The position numbers were made by a program, and so were the translations under genes. The notes under the pieces were generated by a model that saw nothing but the letters and a program-made list of their open reading frames with translations, was not told the DNA's origin and did no database searches. Positions 36,990-46,081 of a stretch of 64,000 nt of DNA are shown here, piece after piece (the first letter of the stretch is position 1; every line of letters begins with the position of its first letter). The stretch is from Paenibacillus_AQ nitricinens. Lineage in GTDB: Bacteria > Bacillota > Bacilli > Paenibacillales > Paenibacillaceae. The DNA lies in NCBI RefSeq assembly GCF_052056485.1, contig NZ_CP183948.1:930001-994000 (forward strand). The letters run 5' to 3'.

Positions 36990-39149
36990 TTAGCCGATCC
37001 AGATCCGCTGGGTGAAATGATCTCCGGAGTTCCTACCAATCATAATATCAAATTCTCCGGGTTCGAAGACCATTTGATCGTCTTTTCCATAGAACATCAG
37101 CATTTCTCTAGTAATCTCGAAAGAAACCACTTGTTTCTCATGCGCTGCGAGTGTAATTTGTCGGAAGGCTTTCAGCTCCTTGACCGGGCGTACAACACTT
37201 GCGCTAACGTCATGGATATAGAGTTGAACGGTTTCCTTGCCGGTGATGTCTGAAGTATTCTCCACTTCAATGGAGGCAACAATCCGATCGGTAGCATCAA
37301 CATTGAAGTTGCTGTAATCAAAACTGGAGTAGCTCAGACCATAGCCAAAGCAGAACAGCGGATCATTAGGGCAATCCAAATATCGGGTTACATAACGTAC
37401 ATTGGGATATAGAGGATCATAGGGGCGTCCCGTCTGATAGGCATTGTAATAAACAGGGATTTGCCCAACCGAGTAAGGAAAGCTCATAGATAAACGAGCG
37501 GACGGATTATAATCTCCGAACAGCACATCAGCTAGTGAGTTTCCGGATTCTGTACCCAGAAACCAGGCTTGCAGCAAAGCGTCGCTAGCCTCAAGAACAG
37601 GCTTTAGTTCCAGCGGTCGGCCGCTAAATACAATGGTAACAATCTTTTTGCCGGTATCTTTCAGACGCCAAATCAGCTTCTCCTGATTGGTCGACAAGCG
37701 CAGATTGGTTTTGCTTCCGCCTTCCCCGGTATCCTGCTGATTCTCACCGACAGCAGTGAGAATGACGTCGCAATCTTTCAGGCGCTGGAAGGCTTCTTCG
37801 ATTTCATCCTCCACATCAAAAACACCCTCCAGCATGCTTCCCAGCTCACCAGTCATGGCCGTAATAATATCCGCGGCAGATGTTTTTTGAGAAATGCCAT
37901 TGTAGAGTGATACGGCTGGGTCTTTTTCCGTTCCAGACCAGCCGCCCAGCACTTGAATAGAGGTGGCGAAGGGACCAGCCAATCCAATCTTCATACCGTG
38001 TTTAAGGGGCAGAGCGTTATTGTCATTTTTCAACAGCACCACTGAGCTGGCACCCAGCTCTCTCGCAGCTTGTAAATTCTCTACGCTCGGCGTAGGTGCC
38101 TCATCTACTATTGGATCTGCATCCTTGAATGGATTGTCAAACAAGCCGAGAGCGTCCTTGAGTTCTAGCACCCGGATAACGGCTTCATCAATCAAGGAGA
38201 TATCAAGCTTGCCTTCTTCGACTAGAGCAGCGCCGTGGTTTAGATAATGGGTGGACATCATTTCAATATCTAGTCCGGCAGCCAGACTTTTCTCCGCTGC
38301 TTCACGGCCATCCTCAGCTGCACCATGAGGGATTAGCTCATTGACGGAATTGAAGTCGGCAATGGTAACGCCGTTGAAGCCCCATTCCTCACGCAAAATT
38401 CCCCGGAGAAGTTTGGAATTACCGCTTGCTGGTATGCGGTCAATCGTATTGAATGCGGCCATCACCATGGCTACACCAGCATCTACAGCAGCTTTATAGG
38501 CTGGTAGATAGAACTCACGTAATACGCCGAGGGACATATCGACCGTATTATATTCTCGACCGCCTTCGGGAGCGCCGTAACCGGCGAAGTGTTTCACACA
38601 GGCAGCGATACGACCTTTTTCTTTTAGGTCTTTGCCCTGATAGCCCCGTACCATGCTCTCAGTTACACGGGCATTCAGATAAGGATCCTCACCGGATGTC
38701 TCCATCACCCGTCCCCAGCGCGGATCGCGTACGAGATCTGTCATAGGTGAGAAAGTGAGATGGATGCCGGCAGCTGCGCTCTCTTTGGCTGCAACTTCAG
38801 CAAATCGCTCGCAAGCTTCCATATCAAAGCTACAACCTATCGCAAGCGGGATCGGAAGAATTGTTCTGTAGCCATGAATGACATCCGCCATGAAGAGCAA
38901 GGGGATTTTCTGACGGCTGGCTTGCAAATGCCGGGTCTGTAGATCAATCACATTCCTGGCTCCAATGCCGTTCAGAACGCTTCCGATGTTCTCCATTAGC
39001 TGCGGATTAATGTTCAGCTCCTTGAATGGACCGGTTAAATCTACGGTATCATCCAAACCCCAATAGTGAGGGCCTAGCTGGGTCAATTGGGCCAACTTTT
39101 CTTCTAGCGTCATATCGTTCACAAGATCTTGGATAAACAGTTTAGTCAT
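36990..39149 (-). CDS. GH3-family beta-glucosidase (BglX-like)
   Basis: This 719-residue cytosolic glycoside hydrolase has domains in order: TIM barrel (about 1-330) with TFSPMTDLVRDPRWGR near 120 and the KHF motif in CVKHFAGYG near 175; nucleophile Asp in GVTIADFNSV near 255, where most relatives have SDW or SDY; alpha/beta sandwich (about 360-570) with GGSKTNLRLSTNQE; and a C-terminal fibronectin-like domain (about 620-719). I start at ATG 39149 (GAGGAAGGTG upstream); the open frame extends 56 codons further with low protein character. It is divergent from an ABC importer that probably supplies beta-linked oligosaccharides. Confidence 0.9.
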   Translation of the reverse strand: MTKLFIQDLVNDMTLEEKLAQLTQLGPHYWGLDDTVDLTGPFKELNINPQLMENIGSVLNGIGARNVIDLQTRHLQASRQKIPLLFMADVIHGYRTILPIPLAIGCSFDMEACERFAEVAAKESAAAGIHLTFSPMTDLVRDPRWGRVMETSGEDPYLNARVTESMVRGYQGKDLKEKGRIAACVKHFAGYGAPEGGREYNTVDMSLGVLREFYLPAYKAAVDAGVAMVMAAFNTIDRIPASGNSKLLRGILREEWGFNGVTIADFNSVNELIPHGAAEDGREAAEKSLAAGLDIEMMSTHYLNHGAALVEEGKLDISLIDEAVIRVLELKDALGLFDNPFKDADPIVDEAPTPSVENLQAARELGASSVVLLKNDNNALPLKHGMKIGLAGPFATSIQVLGGWSGTEKDPAVSLYNGISQKTSAADIITAMTGELGSMLEGVFDVEDEIEEAFQRLKDCDVILTAVGENQQDTGEGGSKTNLRLSTNQEKLIWRLKDTGKKIVTIVFSGRPLELKPVLEASDALLQAWFLGTESGNSLADVLFGDYNPSARLSMSFPYSVGQIPVYYNAYQTGRPYDPLYPNVRYVTRYLDCPNDPLFCFGYGLSYSSFDYSNFNVDATDRIVASIEVENTSDITGKETVQLYIHDVSASVVRPVKELKAFRQITLAAHEKQVVSFEITREMLMFYGKDDQMVFEPGEFDIMIGRNSGDHFTQRIWIG

Positions 39150-39351
39150 GGTTAACACCTTCCTCGTGAGCGCATTGAAAGTTATTGTGACAAATAGATG
39201 TGCTATACCAATAAGAAAGCGCTTGCTATTTGAGTTCGCCGCTATGCACACGCAGATAAATATAATTGGATGAGACATGAGATAGATAAGAACGGGGAGT
39301 TCATTGTCAGACATCATATAATAGAGACTGACATGTCTGTGAAAGAACAGA

Positions 39352-39365
39352 TAGAAACGTTTCCA
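39352..39365. promoter_or_regulatory. LacI/CcpA-type operator A (near GH3)
   Basis: TAGAAACGTTTCCA contains the palindrome GAAACGTTTC. It is the exact reverse complement of operator B and lies exactly 200 bp from it. The 536-bp gap 39150-39685 holds only these operators and promoters. Confidence 0.7.
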
Positions 39366-39493
39366 TTAACGATACATATCGATCTTAGTCCGAAGGCCAT
39401 AAAAAGTCAATTATCTTCGTGAAATCGGCCGAATCATTATATTTAGGTTATAAAATGTGATTTTTATTACTAGAAAATCAAAAATAAAATCAA

Positions 39494-39523
39494 TTGACAG
39501 CGCATACAACTAGGGAGTATGAT
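39494..39523 (+). promoter_or_regulatory. SigA promoter of the sugar ABC operon
   Basis: A perfect -35 TTGACA (39494-39499), 18 bp, -10 TATGAT (39518-39523). Operator B starts about 20 bp after the likely start point, so bound repressor would block elongation. Confidence 0.75.
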
Positions 39524-39551
39524 TTTCGTACAGGGAGTTTCAAAGAAATTA

Positions 39552-39565
39552 TGGAAACGTTTCTA
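39552..39565. promoter_or_regulatory. LacI/CcpA-type operator B (near ABC operon)
   Basis: TGGAAACGTTTCTA matches the cre pattern TGNAANCGNTNNCA except the last base, and is inverted relative to operator A. The candidate regulator is the LacI protein at 43265 or CcpA. Confidence 0.7.
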
Positions 39566-39685
39566 TATCATCCGATACGCTTATTATAAAGGATGAGCAA
39601 GCAGTTTCATGCTGGTTGCGGGACAAGAAAGGAAGCTAAGTTATGCATGTGATGAAATGCATCTTTCAAATTGGAGGTGGGCTCA

Positions 39686-40621
39686 TTGGCAAGAATTAAG
39701 CTTGCGGGTGGAAATATTGTCCGGGAAGTCATTAAGAACAAAGTGCTTTTTCTAATGTTGCTGCCTGTAATCGTATACTTCATTATTTTTCACTATGCCG
39801 TAATGCCTGGCGCTTATGTCGCATTTGTAGATTACAAGCTCAACAAGGGTATTTTCGGAAGTGATTTTATCGGTCTGAAAAACTTCGAATTTCTGGTTCA
39901 AAATGGAGATTTGTGGAATATTACCAAGAATACGCTTCTTTACAACATCGTCTTCCTAGCACTGGGTAACATTATTCAAATTGTGTTTGCGATTATGCTA
40001 TCGGAGATCTCGGGCAAGTGGTTCAAGAAAGTGTCTCAATCCGTTATTCTCCTACCTTACTTTATCTCTATGGTTATCGTCGGTGTGTTTGCCTACAATA
40101 TATTCAATTTTAATTCCGGGTTCATCAATACGATGCTAACTGGAATGGGGCTAGACCGTTACGAGTTCTATTCTGATCCGGGCATATGGAAATATATCAT
40201 AGTAGCCTTCAAGATCTGGGCCGCTACCGGATATGGAATGATTGTCTACCTGGCAACGATCACAGGGATTAATCATGATCTGTACGAGGCTGCTTATATG
40301 GACGGAGCTACTACCTGGCAGCGGATCCGTTATATGACCTTACCGATTCTGAAGCCAACCTTTATTCTGCTTTTACTGTTTGGTATGGGTGGAATTCTCA
40401 AGGGCTCTTTTGACCTTTTCTATAATCTGATCGGTACGAACTCGGTGCTGTATCCGCAGACGGATATTATCGATACCTATGTCTTCCGTTCACTGGTGGG
40501 ACAATTCAACTTCTCTATGGGCGCCGCGGTGGGCTTCTACCAATCCATGTTTGGCCTGATTCTGGTGCTAGTAGTTAACTTTATTGTACGTAAGGTCGAG
40601 CCGGACAGCGCATTGTTCTAA
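39686..40621 (+). CDS. sugar ABC transporter permease (LplB-type)
   Basis: This 311-residue membrane protein is the first permease of a CUT1-type importer. It has six helices, with the EAA loop AAYMDGATTWQRIRYMTLPILKP (about residues 205-227, in two adjoining parts) that contacts the ATPase. I start at TTG 39686, five bases after GGAGGTGG; the TTG at 39671 overlaps the ribosome site. No ATPase gene is encoded here, so it must share an MsmX-like ATPase made elsewhere, as is usual for Bacillales. Confidence 0.9.
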   Translation: MARIKLAGGNIVREVIKNKVLFLMLLPVIVYFIIFHYAVMPGAYVAFVDYKLNKGIFGSDFIGLKNFEFLVQNGDLWNITKNTLLYNIVFLALGNIIQIVFAIMLSEISGKWFKKVSQSVILLPYFISMVIVGVFAYNIFNFNSGFINTMLTGMGLDRYEFYSDPGIWKYIIVAFKIWAATGYGMIVYLATITGINHDLYEAAYMDGATTWQRIRYMTLPILKPTFILLLLFGMGGILKGSFDLFYNLIGTNSVLYPQTDIIDTYVFRSLVGQFNFSMGAAVGFYQSMFGLILVLVVNFIVRKVEPDSALF

Positions 40622-40649
40622 AACCAGACACGAAACAGGGGTGATGAAT

Positions 40650-41546
40650 ATGGAAACTCAAAAAATCAAACAGGATTCCGGAAGTATTATCATAAAAGTG
40701 ATTAGCTATATCTGCATTAGTATCTTTGCACTGTTCTGTGTATTTCCCTTTGCACTAATGATCTCCTCATCGTTTATGAACGAGCAGGAAATTGTCCGCG
40801 AAGGCTACAAGCTGCTGCCTAAGGAATTTTCCTTTAAGGCTTACGAATTGTTGTTTAACAACTCTACGCAACTAGTAAATGCTTATAAGATAACTATTTT
40901 TATAACCGTAGTGGGTACGGTCCTTGGACTGTTCATGATGTCGATGGCTGGCTTCGTGCTTAACCGCAAGGATTTCAAGTATCGCAACTTCTTTTCCTTT
41001 CTAATTTACTTTACGACACTCTTCAGCGGTGGCTTGATTCCAACGTATATCCTGATGGTCAAGCACCTGCATATGAAAGACAACTTATTTGCCATGATTC
41101 TACCGGCTGTAGTTGGCGCATGGTCGATCTTCCTGATGCGTAATTTCATGAAGGCCATTCCGGATTCCTTATATGAATCTGCTACCATTGACGGTGCTGG
41201 CGACTTCCGTATCTATTGGCGGATATTTATTCCGCTGGCGGTTCCTTCCTTAGCTACCATCGGGCTTTTCTCGGCGATAGGCTTTTGGAATGAGTGGTAC
41301 AACGGGATGTTATATATGGACTCCCCGACGAAATATCCACTCCAATACTTCTTGCAGCGAATGGTCAATCAGACGAATCTCGGTACACTAATCAATTCGG
41401 GGGCAGTTATCAATACAGCTGATCTTCCAACGCAATCCATCAAGATGGCTACAGCTGTGCTGGCCACCGGGCCAATTATTCTCCTCTATCCATTTGTACA
41501 GCGTTATTTCGTAACAGGCCTCACCGTTGGGGCTGTAAAGGGTTAA
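40650..41546 (+). CDS. sugar ABC transporter permease (YtcP/AraQ-type)
   Basis: The second permease, 298 residues and six helices, with EAA loop SATIDGAGDFRIYWRIFIPLAVP (about 185-207, in two adjoining parts) and the family-typical end RYFVTGLTVGAVKG. I use ATG 40650, eight bases after AGGGG; an ATG at 40644 is too close to it. It pairs with the preceding LplB-type permease, 28 nt upstream. Confidence 0.9.
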   Translation: METQKIKQDSGSIIIKVISYICISIFALFCVFPFALMISSSFMNEQEIVREGYKLLPKEFSFKAYELLFNNSTQLVNAYKITIFITVVGTVLGLFMMSMAGFVLNRKDFKYRNFFSFLIYFTTLFSGGLIPTYILMVKHLHMKDNLFAMILPAVVGAWSIFLMRNFMKAIPDSLYESATIDGAGDFRIYWRIFIPLAVPSLATIGLFSAIGFWNEWYNGMLYMDSPTKYPLQYFLQRMVNQTNLGTLINSGAVINTADLPTQSIKMATAVLATGPIILLYPFVQRYFVTGLTVGAVKG

Positions 41547-41621
41547 TGGACGTCTCCTTTTCGAAGGCGCGTTTATTATAAATGCAATTCATAAATAGAA
41601 AAGAAAAGGGAGGCTTACCTA

Positions 41622-43196
41622 ATGAAAGGTAAAAAAATTGCGTCTTCTTTAATTGCTGTACTTATGCTTACTGGGGCATTGACAGCCTGTTCATCGAAGA
41701 ACAACGAGGCGAGTAATGATCCGGCAGCTACGAAGGCACCAGATGCTTCAACGAATGCAGGAGGAGTAGACACTTCCAAAGAAGCTAAGTTGGTGTATTA
41801 TCTGTGGGGTAGTGAAGGTGTTCAAAATAAGGCGATTCTAGCTGAGATTAACAAAAAGCTCAAGGCTGATCTCAACGCTACAATTGAAGTGAAGTATATT
41901 GACTGGCCAGATATCAATACGAAATACCCGTTGCTATTTGCTTCAGGCGAGCAGTTTGATATGTCTCATGCATCTCCAGGAGCACCTGTATCCTATTTCA
42001 CATTGGCTAGTGAAGGTGCTCTAGTGGACCTTACCGATATGCTCGATAAAGTTGCTCCTAAGCTGAAGGCAGAAATCCCTGCTAGTGTATGGGAAAATAC
42101 TAAGTACAAAGGTAAAATCTATGGCGTACCGAGTCTTTATAGTGAATATACACCAAATGGTTATGCCTATCGTGTAGACCTGTTGAAGAAATACGGAATG
42201 GAAAAAATTACAACTATCGATGACATGGTTAAATACATGGATAATGTTGTTGCCAATGAGTCCTTCCCACCAATTAACGGTAAGTCAGAAGATGCGGCCA
42301 ATATGTTCAGAATGCTCGTAGATACTACAGGAATGTGGCTTAACGCACCTGGTATATCTTTGAATGAACTAAATCTTGTGACTAAAAGTCCAGAGGACTA
42401 CAAGACCGTCTTCCATCCAGCATACACTCAGGAATTCGAAGATTGGGCTGTGAAAATGCGTGAATGGGCAGATAAAGGATACTGGGGCAAGGATGTGCTG
42501 TCTGCAACTCTTGGCAGCAAAGATAACTTCAGAGCAGCAAACTCCGCTGGTTATTTGACTCATGCTCAGGACTGGATTGGCCAATACGGTGCAGATTTGA
42601 AGGCACAACCAGAGGCAGAAACTGCATTCTTTACTTTTGCGGAAGCCAACAAGAAGATCAAACGTAAGATGGGTGTTGATAACTCGACTGTAATTAGCAC
42701 GAGCTCCGAGAATCCAGAGCGTTCTCTGATGGTGATCGAGAAGTTCATGACTGACGAAAGCTACTACAACCTCATCCAAAACGGTATTGAAGGCAAACAA
42801 TATGTTATGGAAAATGGTGTTAAAAAGCAGCCTCCAGGCTTCAACGAAAAAACGGACGGCGGAGGTTTCGCGGCTTGGTCACTTCGTAATGACAAATTCG
42901 TAGTTCCTACGGATACAGAAAACCCAATTCGTAACTCTTTATTTGCAGAGTGGGATAAAGTCGCTATCGATGATCCATACAATGGCTTTAGCTTTGATCC
43001 ATCGAATGTAACTACAGAAATTGCTTCCATCTCCAACGTGAATTCCCAGCTTGGTATTCAATTGATGCTTGGTAAAACAAGCAAAGATCCTAAAGCTGCT
43101 GTAGCGGATTACCGTGAGCAACTGAAAAAAGCAGGAATTGACAAGGTTATTGCCGAAGTAGAAAAGCAATTGGCTGCGTTTGTTCCAGTGAACTAA
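41622..43196 (+). CDS. extracellular sugar-binding lipoprotein (LplA-type)
   Basis: This 524-residue substrate-binding lipoprotein has a signal and lipobox LTAC (Cys24). An Ala/Ser/Asn tether follows, then a bilobal binding fold (about 50-524). Its length, large for the class, is that of LplA/YtcQ-type proteins that bind longer oligosaccharides. AAGGGAGG lies ten bases before the ATG. It is third in the operon and is followed by an mRNA hairpin. Substrate unknown; beta-gluco- or manno-oligosaccharides are suggested by the divergent GH3. Confidence 0.9.
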   Translation: MKGKKIASSLIAVLMLTGALTACSSKNNEASNDPAATKAPDASTNAGGVDTSKEAKLVYYLWGSEGVQNKAILAEINKKLKADLNATIEVKYIDWPDINTKYPLLFASGEQFDMSHASPGAPVSYFTLASEGALVDLTDMLDKVAPKLKAEIPASVWENTKYKGKIYGVPSLYSEYTPNGYAYRVDLLKKYGMEKITTIDDMVKYMDNVVANESFPPINGKSEDAANMFRMLVDTTGMWLNAPGISLNELNLVTKSPEDYKTVFHPAYTQEFEDWAVKMREWADKGYWGKDVLSATLGSKDNFRAANSAGYLTHAQDWIGQYGADLKAQPEAETAFFTFAEANKKIKRKMGVDNSTVISTSSENPERSLMVIEKFMTDESYYNLIQNGIEGKQYVMENGVKKQPPGFNEKTDGGGFAAWSLRNDKFVVPTDTENPIRNSLFAEWDKVAIDDPYNGFSFDPSNVTTEIASISNVNSQLGIQLMLGKTSKDPKAAVADYREQLKKAGIDKVIAEVEKQLAAFVPVN

Positions 43197-43211
43197 AGAA
43201 CGTTAAAAGGT

Positions 43212-43245
43212 GTGAGGGAGCTATAGTAGCATATAGCTCCCTTAC
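43212..43245 (+). other. intercistronic hairpin after the binding-protein gene
   Basis: AGGGAGCTATA / TATAGCTCCCT with no T run. It probably blocks 3' exonucleases and keeps the binding-protein message more abundant than the downstream part. Confidence 0.6.
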
Positions 43246-43264
43246 TTATAAGTGGGGGAGTATA

Positions 43265-44293
43265 GTGGACGTAAATATCAAGGATATCGCGCGGATTTCC
43301 GGTGTGGGCATCTCGACGGTCTCCAGGGTCATCAACAATAAGGGGCTGGTGAGTAAGGCTACTCGGGAAAAGGTTCTGAATGTTGTTAAGGAATATAATT
43401 ACATTCCCAATTCCAATGCAAGAAATTTAAAAACTACAGAGTCAAAGAACATTGCACTTATGGTTAAGGGGATTACCAATCCGTTTTTCTCCAATATGAT
43501 TAAAGAAATCGAGCGGCAGGCTAATCTGCGTGGTTATCCCTTTCTCATTCATCAGGTAGAGGATGGTACGGATGAAATCAATGCTGCCATTCAGCTCACC
43601 AAAGAAAAAAATCTATGCGGGATCATCTTCATGGGCGGAACCTACAATCATTCCGAAGAGAAGTTCAAGCAGCTGACGGTTCCGTTTGTACTGACGACGA
43701 TCACCTCTACACAAGAGGTGGACCCTGATATCTTTTCTAGTGTCACCATTAATGAATTGAAGGAAGCTTATAAGGCCACCAATTATTTGATATCACTTGG
43801 GCATGAGAATATCGGTTTTCTAGCCAAGTCCCCTTTATTGGATGAAACAACAGGAAACCGGAGATATTTGGGCTACAAACAAGCACTGGAAGAACATAAT
43901 CTGCCTTATGATCCACAGTTGGTGGAGGATTGTGAATATAGTCCTAGCTCGGGATTTGATGCAGCGCGGAGATTGCTTAAACGGAATAAGGGAGTAACCG
44001 CAATATTTGCAGCCTCCGACACGATTGCTATCGGTGCAGCCAAGGCGGTGCTTACCGCGGGGTTGTCTATTCCAGATGATATTTCAATCATTGGCTTTGA
44101 CGGGATCGAAATGGCTGAATATTTTCATCCTTCCCTTGATACGATCAGCCAACCGGGTACAGAAATGGCTTTGTCCAGTGTGGGTGTTCTGTTTGATCTA
44201 ATTTCCGGAAGGTCAGGTCATCAGCATATTGTCTACGATGCGGTATTGCTCAAGCGAGGCTCTTGCAAGATGCTCAAAACAATTAAGATTTAA
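43265..44293 (+). CDS. LacI-family transcriptional regulator
   Basis: This 342-residue repressor has an N-terminal LacI helix-turn-helix (IKDIARISGVGISTVSRVIN, residues 4-23, with hinge helix SNARNLKT near 55) and a periplasmic-binding-like effector domain (60-340) with SVTINELKEAYKATNYLI and GFDGIEMAEYFHPSLDTI. The start is GTG at 43265 after GGGGGAG. It probably binds operators A and B in the promoter gap and so controls both the ABC operon and GH3 gene in response to an imported sugar. Confidence 0.9.
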   Translation: MDVNIKDIARISGVGISTVSRVINNKGLVSKATREKVLNVVKEYNYIPNSNARNLKTTESKNIALMVKGITNPFFSNMIKEIERQANLRGYPFLIHQVEDGTDEINAAIQLTKEKNLCGIIFMGGTYNHSEEKFKQLTVPFVLTTITSTQEVDPDIFSSVTINELKEAYKATNYLISLGHENIGFLAKSPLLDETTGNRRYLGYKQALEEHNLPYDPQLVEDCEYSPSSGFDAARRLLKRNKGVTAIFAASDTIAIGAAKAVLTAGLSIPDDISIIGFDGIEMAEYFHPSLDTISQPGTEMALSSVGVLFDLISGRSGHQHIVYDAVLLKRGSCKMLKTIKI

Positions 44294-44331
44294 TACTGAC
44301 TATAAACGCTATCATTGGAGTGGTAACCCAA

Positions 44332-45219
44332 ATGCAAGACACATTGAGAATAGGTACTCTGGTTCGTGGCGGGGAGGCCGTCACCGTGATTCCGCAAATC
44401 GTTCAGCATGGTTTTGAATCCTTTAACCTGAACTTTTGGCAGACCACAGGTGAAACTAATCTTATAGAAACAGCTGCACGAGTAAAGGAGCTGGCTGCTG
44501 AGCATGATTTTGTCATCTCTTCCGTTGGGATTTACGGAAATCCACTTTCAGGAGATGGAGACAATGCTGACACACTCGCCAGTTGGGAGCGATTGATTGA
44601 TCATGCCCATTTATTTGGCACAGATATTATCGGAGGATTCACCGGACGTCTTCCAGGTTCTTCGATTGACGATTCGATTCCGAGATTTGCAGAGGTGTTT
44701 AGTGAATTGTCCAAAAGGGCAGCCGATCGTGGCTTAAGAATTGCTTTTGAAAATTGCGCTATGGGTGGAAATTGGCAGGCGGGAGAGTGGAATATCGCTC
44801 ACAATCCTTCAGCCTGGGAGAAAATGTTCAATGCTGTGCCAGCAGACAATCTGGGTCTGGAATGGGAACCGTGCCACCAGCTGATAGGTCTCATTGATCC
44901 GATTCCGCAGCTACGCAAATGGGTGAATAAGGTGTTCCATGTACATGGCAAGGATGCCACTATTGCCTGGGATATCGTCAAGGAATACGGAATTCATGGA
45001 CCTAAGCCTTATGTCTGGGACCGGACGCCTGGCTTCGGGGATACGAACTGGGTGGATATCATCTCGATTCTGCGCCAAGCTGGTTATAAGGGAACAATTG
45101 ATATTGAAGGCTGGCATGATCCTGTCTACCAGGGTGAACTAGAAATGACTGGACAGGTACATGCGCTAAATTATTTGAAGTATTGCCGAGGTGGCAGTTT
45201 TGTCCCAAATCCGGTGTAA
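44332..45219 (+). CDS. sugar phosphate isomerase/epimerase (xylose-isomerase-like TIM barrel)
   Basis: This 295-residue cytosolic AP-endonuclease-2-type TIM barrel has metal ligands in the usual places: RIAFENCAMGG (Glu about 142), LEWEPCHQL (about 183), VFHVHGKDA (His about 206) and DIEGWHDPVY (Glu about 265). It likely isomerises or epimerises a keto- or acid sugar from the imported oligosaccharide. I use ATG 44332, eleven bases after GGAG; GTG 44320 overlaps the ribosome site. It ends the operon at a terminator. Confidence 0.82.
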   Translation: MQDTLRIGTLVRGGEAVTVIPQIVQHGFESFNLNFWQTTGETNLIETAARVKELAAEHDFVISSVGIYGNPLSGDGDNADTLASWERLIDHAHLFGTDIIGGFTGRLPGSSIDDSIPRFAEVFSELSKRAADRGLRIAFENCAMGGNWQAGEWNIAHNPSAWEKMFNAVPADNLGLEWEPCHQLIGLIDPIPQLRKWVNKVFHVHGKDATIAWDIVKEYGIHGPKPYVWDRTPGFGDTNWVDIISILRQAGYKGTIDIEGWHDPVYQGELEMTGQVHALNYLKYCRGGSFVPNPV

Positions 45220-45242
45220 AGGATATCAGATAGTAACAACTC

Positions 45243-45292
45243 AAAAATGACCTCAAAACCCACAGTAAAGTGGAGGATGAGGTCATTTTTAT
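45243..45292. terminator. bidirectional terminator
   Basis: AAAAATGACCTCA (45243-45255) / TGAGGTCATTTTT (45278-45290) with inner CCAC/GTGG lies between converging operons. Confidence 0.9.
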
Positions 45293-45301
45293 ATGCTTAG
45301 C

Positions 45302-46081
45302 TTAATCCCGTATAAGATATCCTTGCCCAAGCTGGATTTCATTAAAGCCTGCCATGTGGCGAGCTTGAAAGCGGATCGGCTTAAATCCACCTATAATAAT
45401 GATATTTTTGATATCCGCAGTCCCATCTGAAGGCAGTGAAAAGGATTTAATATAGGTAAATTGTTCGGCGAGCGTGGTGTAAATAGCATTAATGAGCGGA
45501 TCATTTTCACCTTTTCCCATCAGATTCATCAGGAGATACCCTTCGGTATTCAGTTTTGAATGCGCGATGCTGAAAAATTCACTGGAGATTAAGTGCCTCG
45601 GCGTGCCCGCAGCGGTGAAAGCATCCAAGACGATGTAATCATATTTCTGTGTTTCTTCACCTTCAAGGATCTGACGTCCGTCACCGATCACTACGTTATC
45701 TTGGATGTATCCAAAATAGCGGCGGCTTAATTCGACTACTTCGCTGTCTAGCTCAGCTACTTTAAATCTCTTGTCTAGAAAATACCCGGCAATCGTTCCA
45801 ATCCCATGACCAATAAGAAAGGCGTCCTCGAAAGAGGAAGCATTGCATTTCATCAAGTGAATGATGGCTCGCGGATATTCAAACACAACTCGTTCTGGGT
45901 GATTGAGATCCATCGCACCTTGAATGGCCTGATTGGAAAACTGCATGACGCGGAACGCACCTTGTTCACCGTATAGTTCTGTGGTGTCATAGACGGTGAT
46001 TTCATGATTATCGCTGCTCGTGTGAATCTGTGATTGCAAGTGATCAAGCTCCTTATACGATAGAAATTCGTTTATATTCAT
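45302..46081 (-). CDS. spermidine-synthase-like class I methyltransferase
   Basis: This 259-residue Rossmann-fold protein is of the polyamine-synthase-like group. The ligand motif is FLIGHGIGTIAGYF (about 90), the acidic loop AELDSEVVELSRRYFG (about 112), and DAFTAAGTPRHL follows YDYIVLD (about 152). A true spermidine synthase has GGGDGG, whereas here it is GHGIGT, so spermidine synthesis is doubtful; methyl transfer or another activity is possible. Its start lies 29 nt inside the end of the YesN-type regulator, so it is translationally coupled to a sugar-sensing operon, for which I know no precedent. There is no obvious link to sugar uptake. Confidence 0.72.
   Translation of the reverse strand: MNINEFLSYKELDHLQSQIHTSSDNHEITVYDTTELYGEQGAFRVMQFSNQAIQGAMDLNHPERVVFEYPRAIIHLMKCNASSFEDAFLIGHGIGTIAGYFLDKRFKVAELDSEVVELSRRYFGYIQDNVVIGDGRQILEGEETQKYDYIVLDAFTAAGTPRHLISSEFFSIAHSKLNTEGYLLMNLMGKGENDPLINAIYTTLAEQFTYIKSFSLPSDGTADIKNIIIIGGFKPIRFQARHMAGFNEIQLGQGYLIRD

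Noticed and set aside
36990..39317. A longer GH3 protein starting at 39317
   Set aside because: The extra 56 residues lack homology character and have no ribosome site; ATG 39149 has GAGGAAGGTG.
45302..46081. True spermidine synthase (speE)
   Set aside because: The GGGDGG motif is absent, and no speA/speD-type genes are near.
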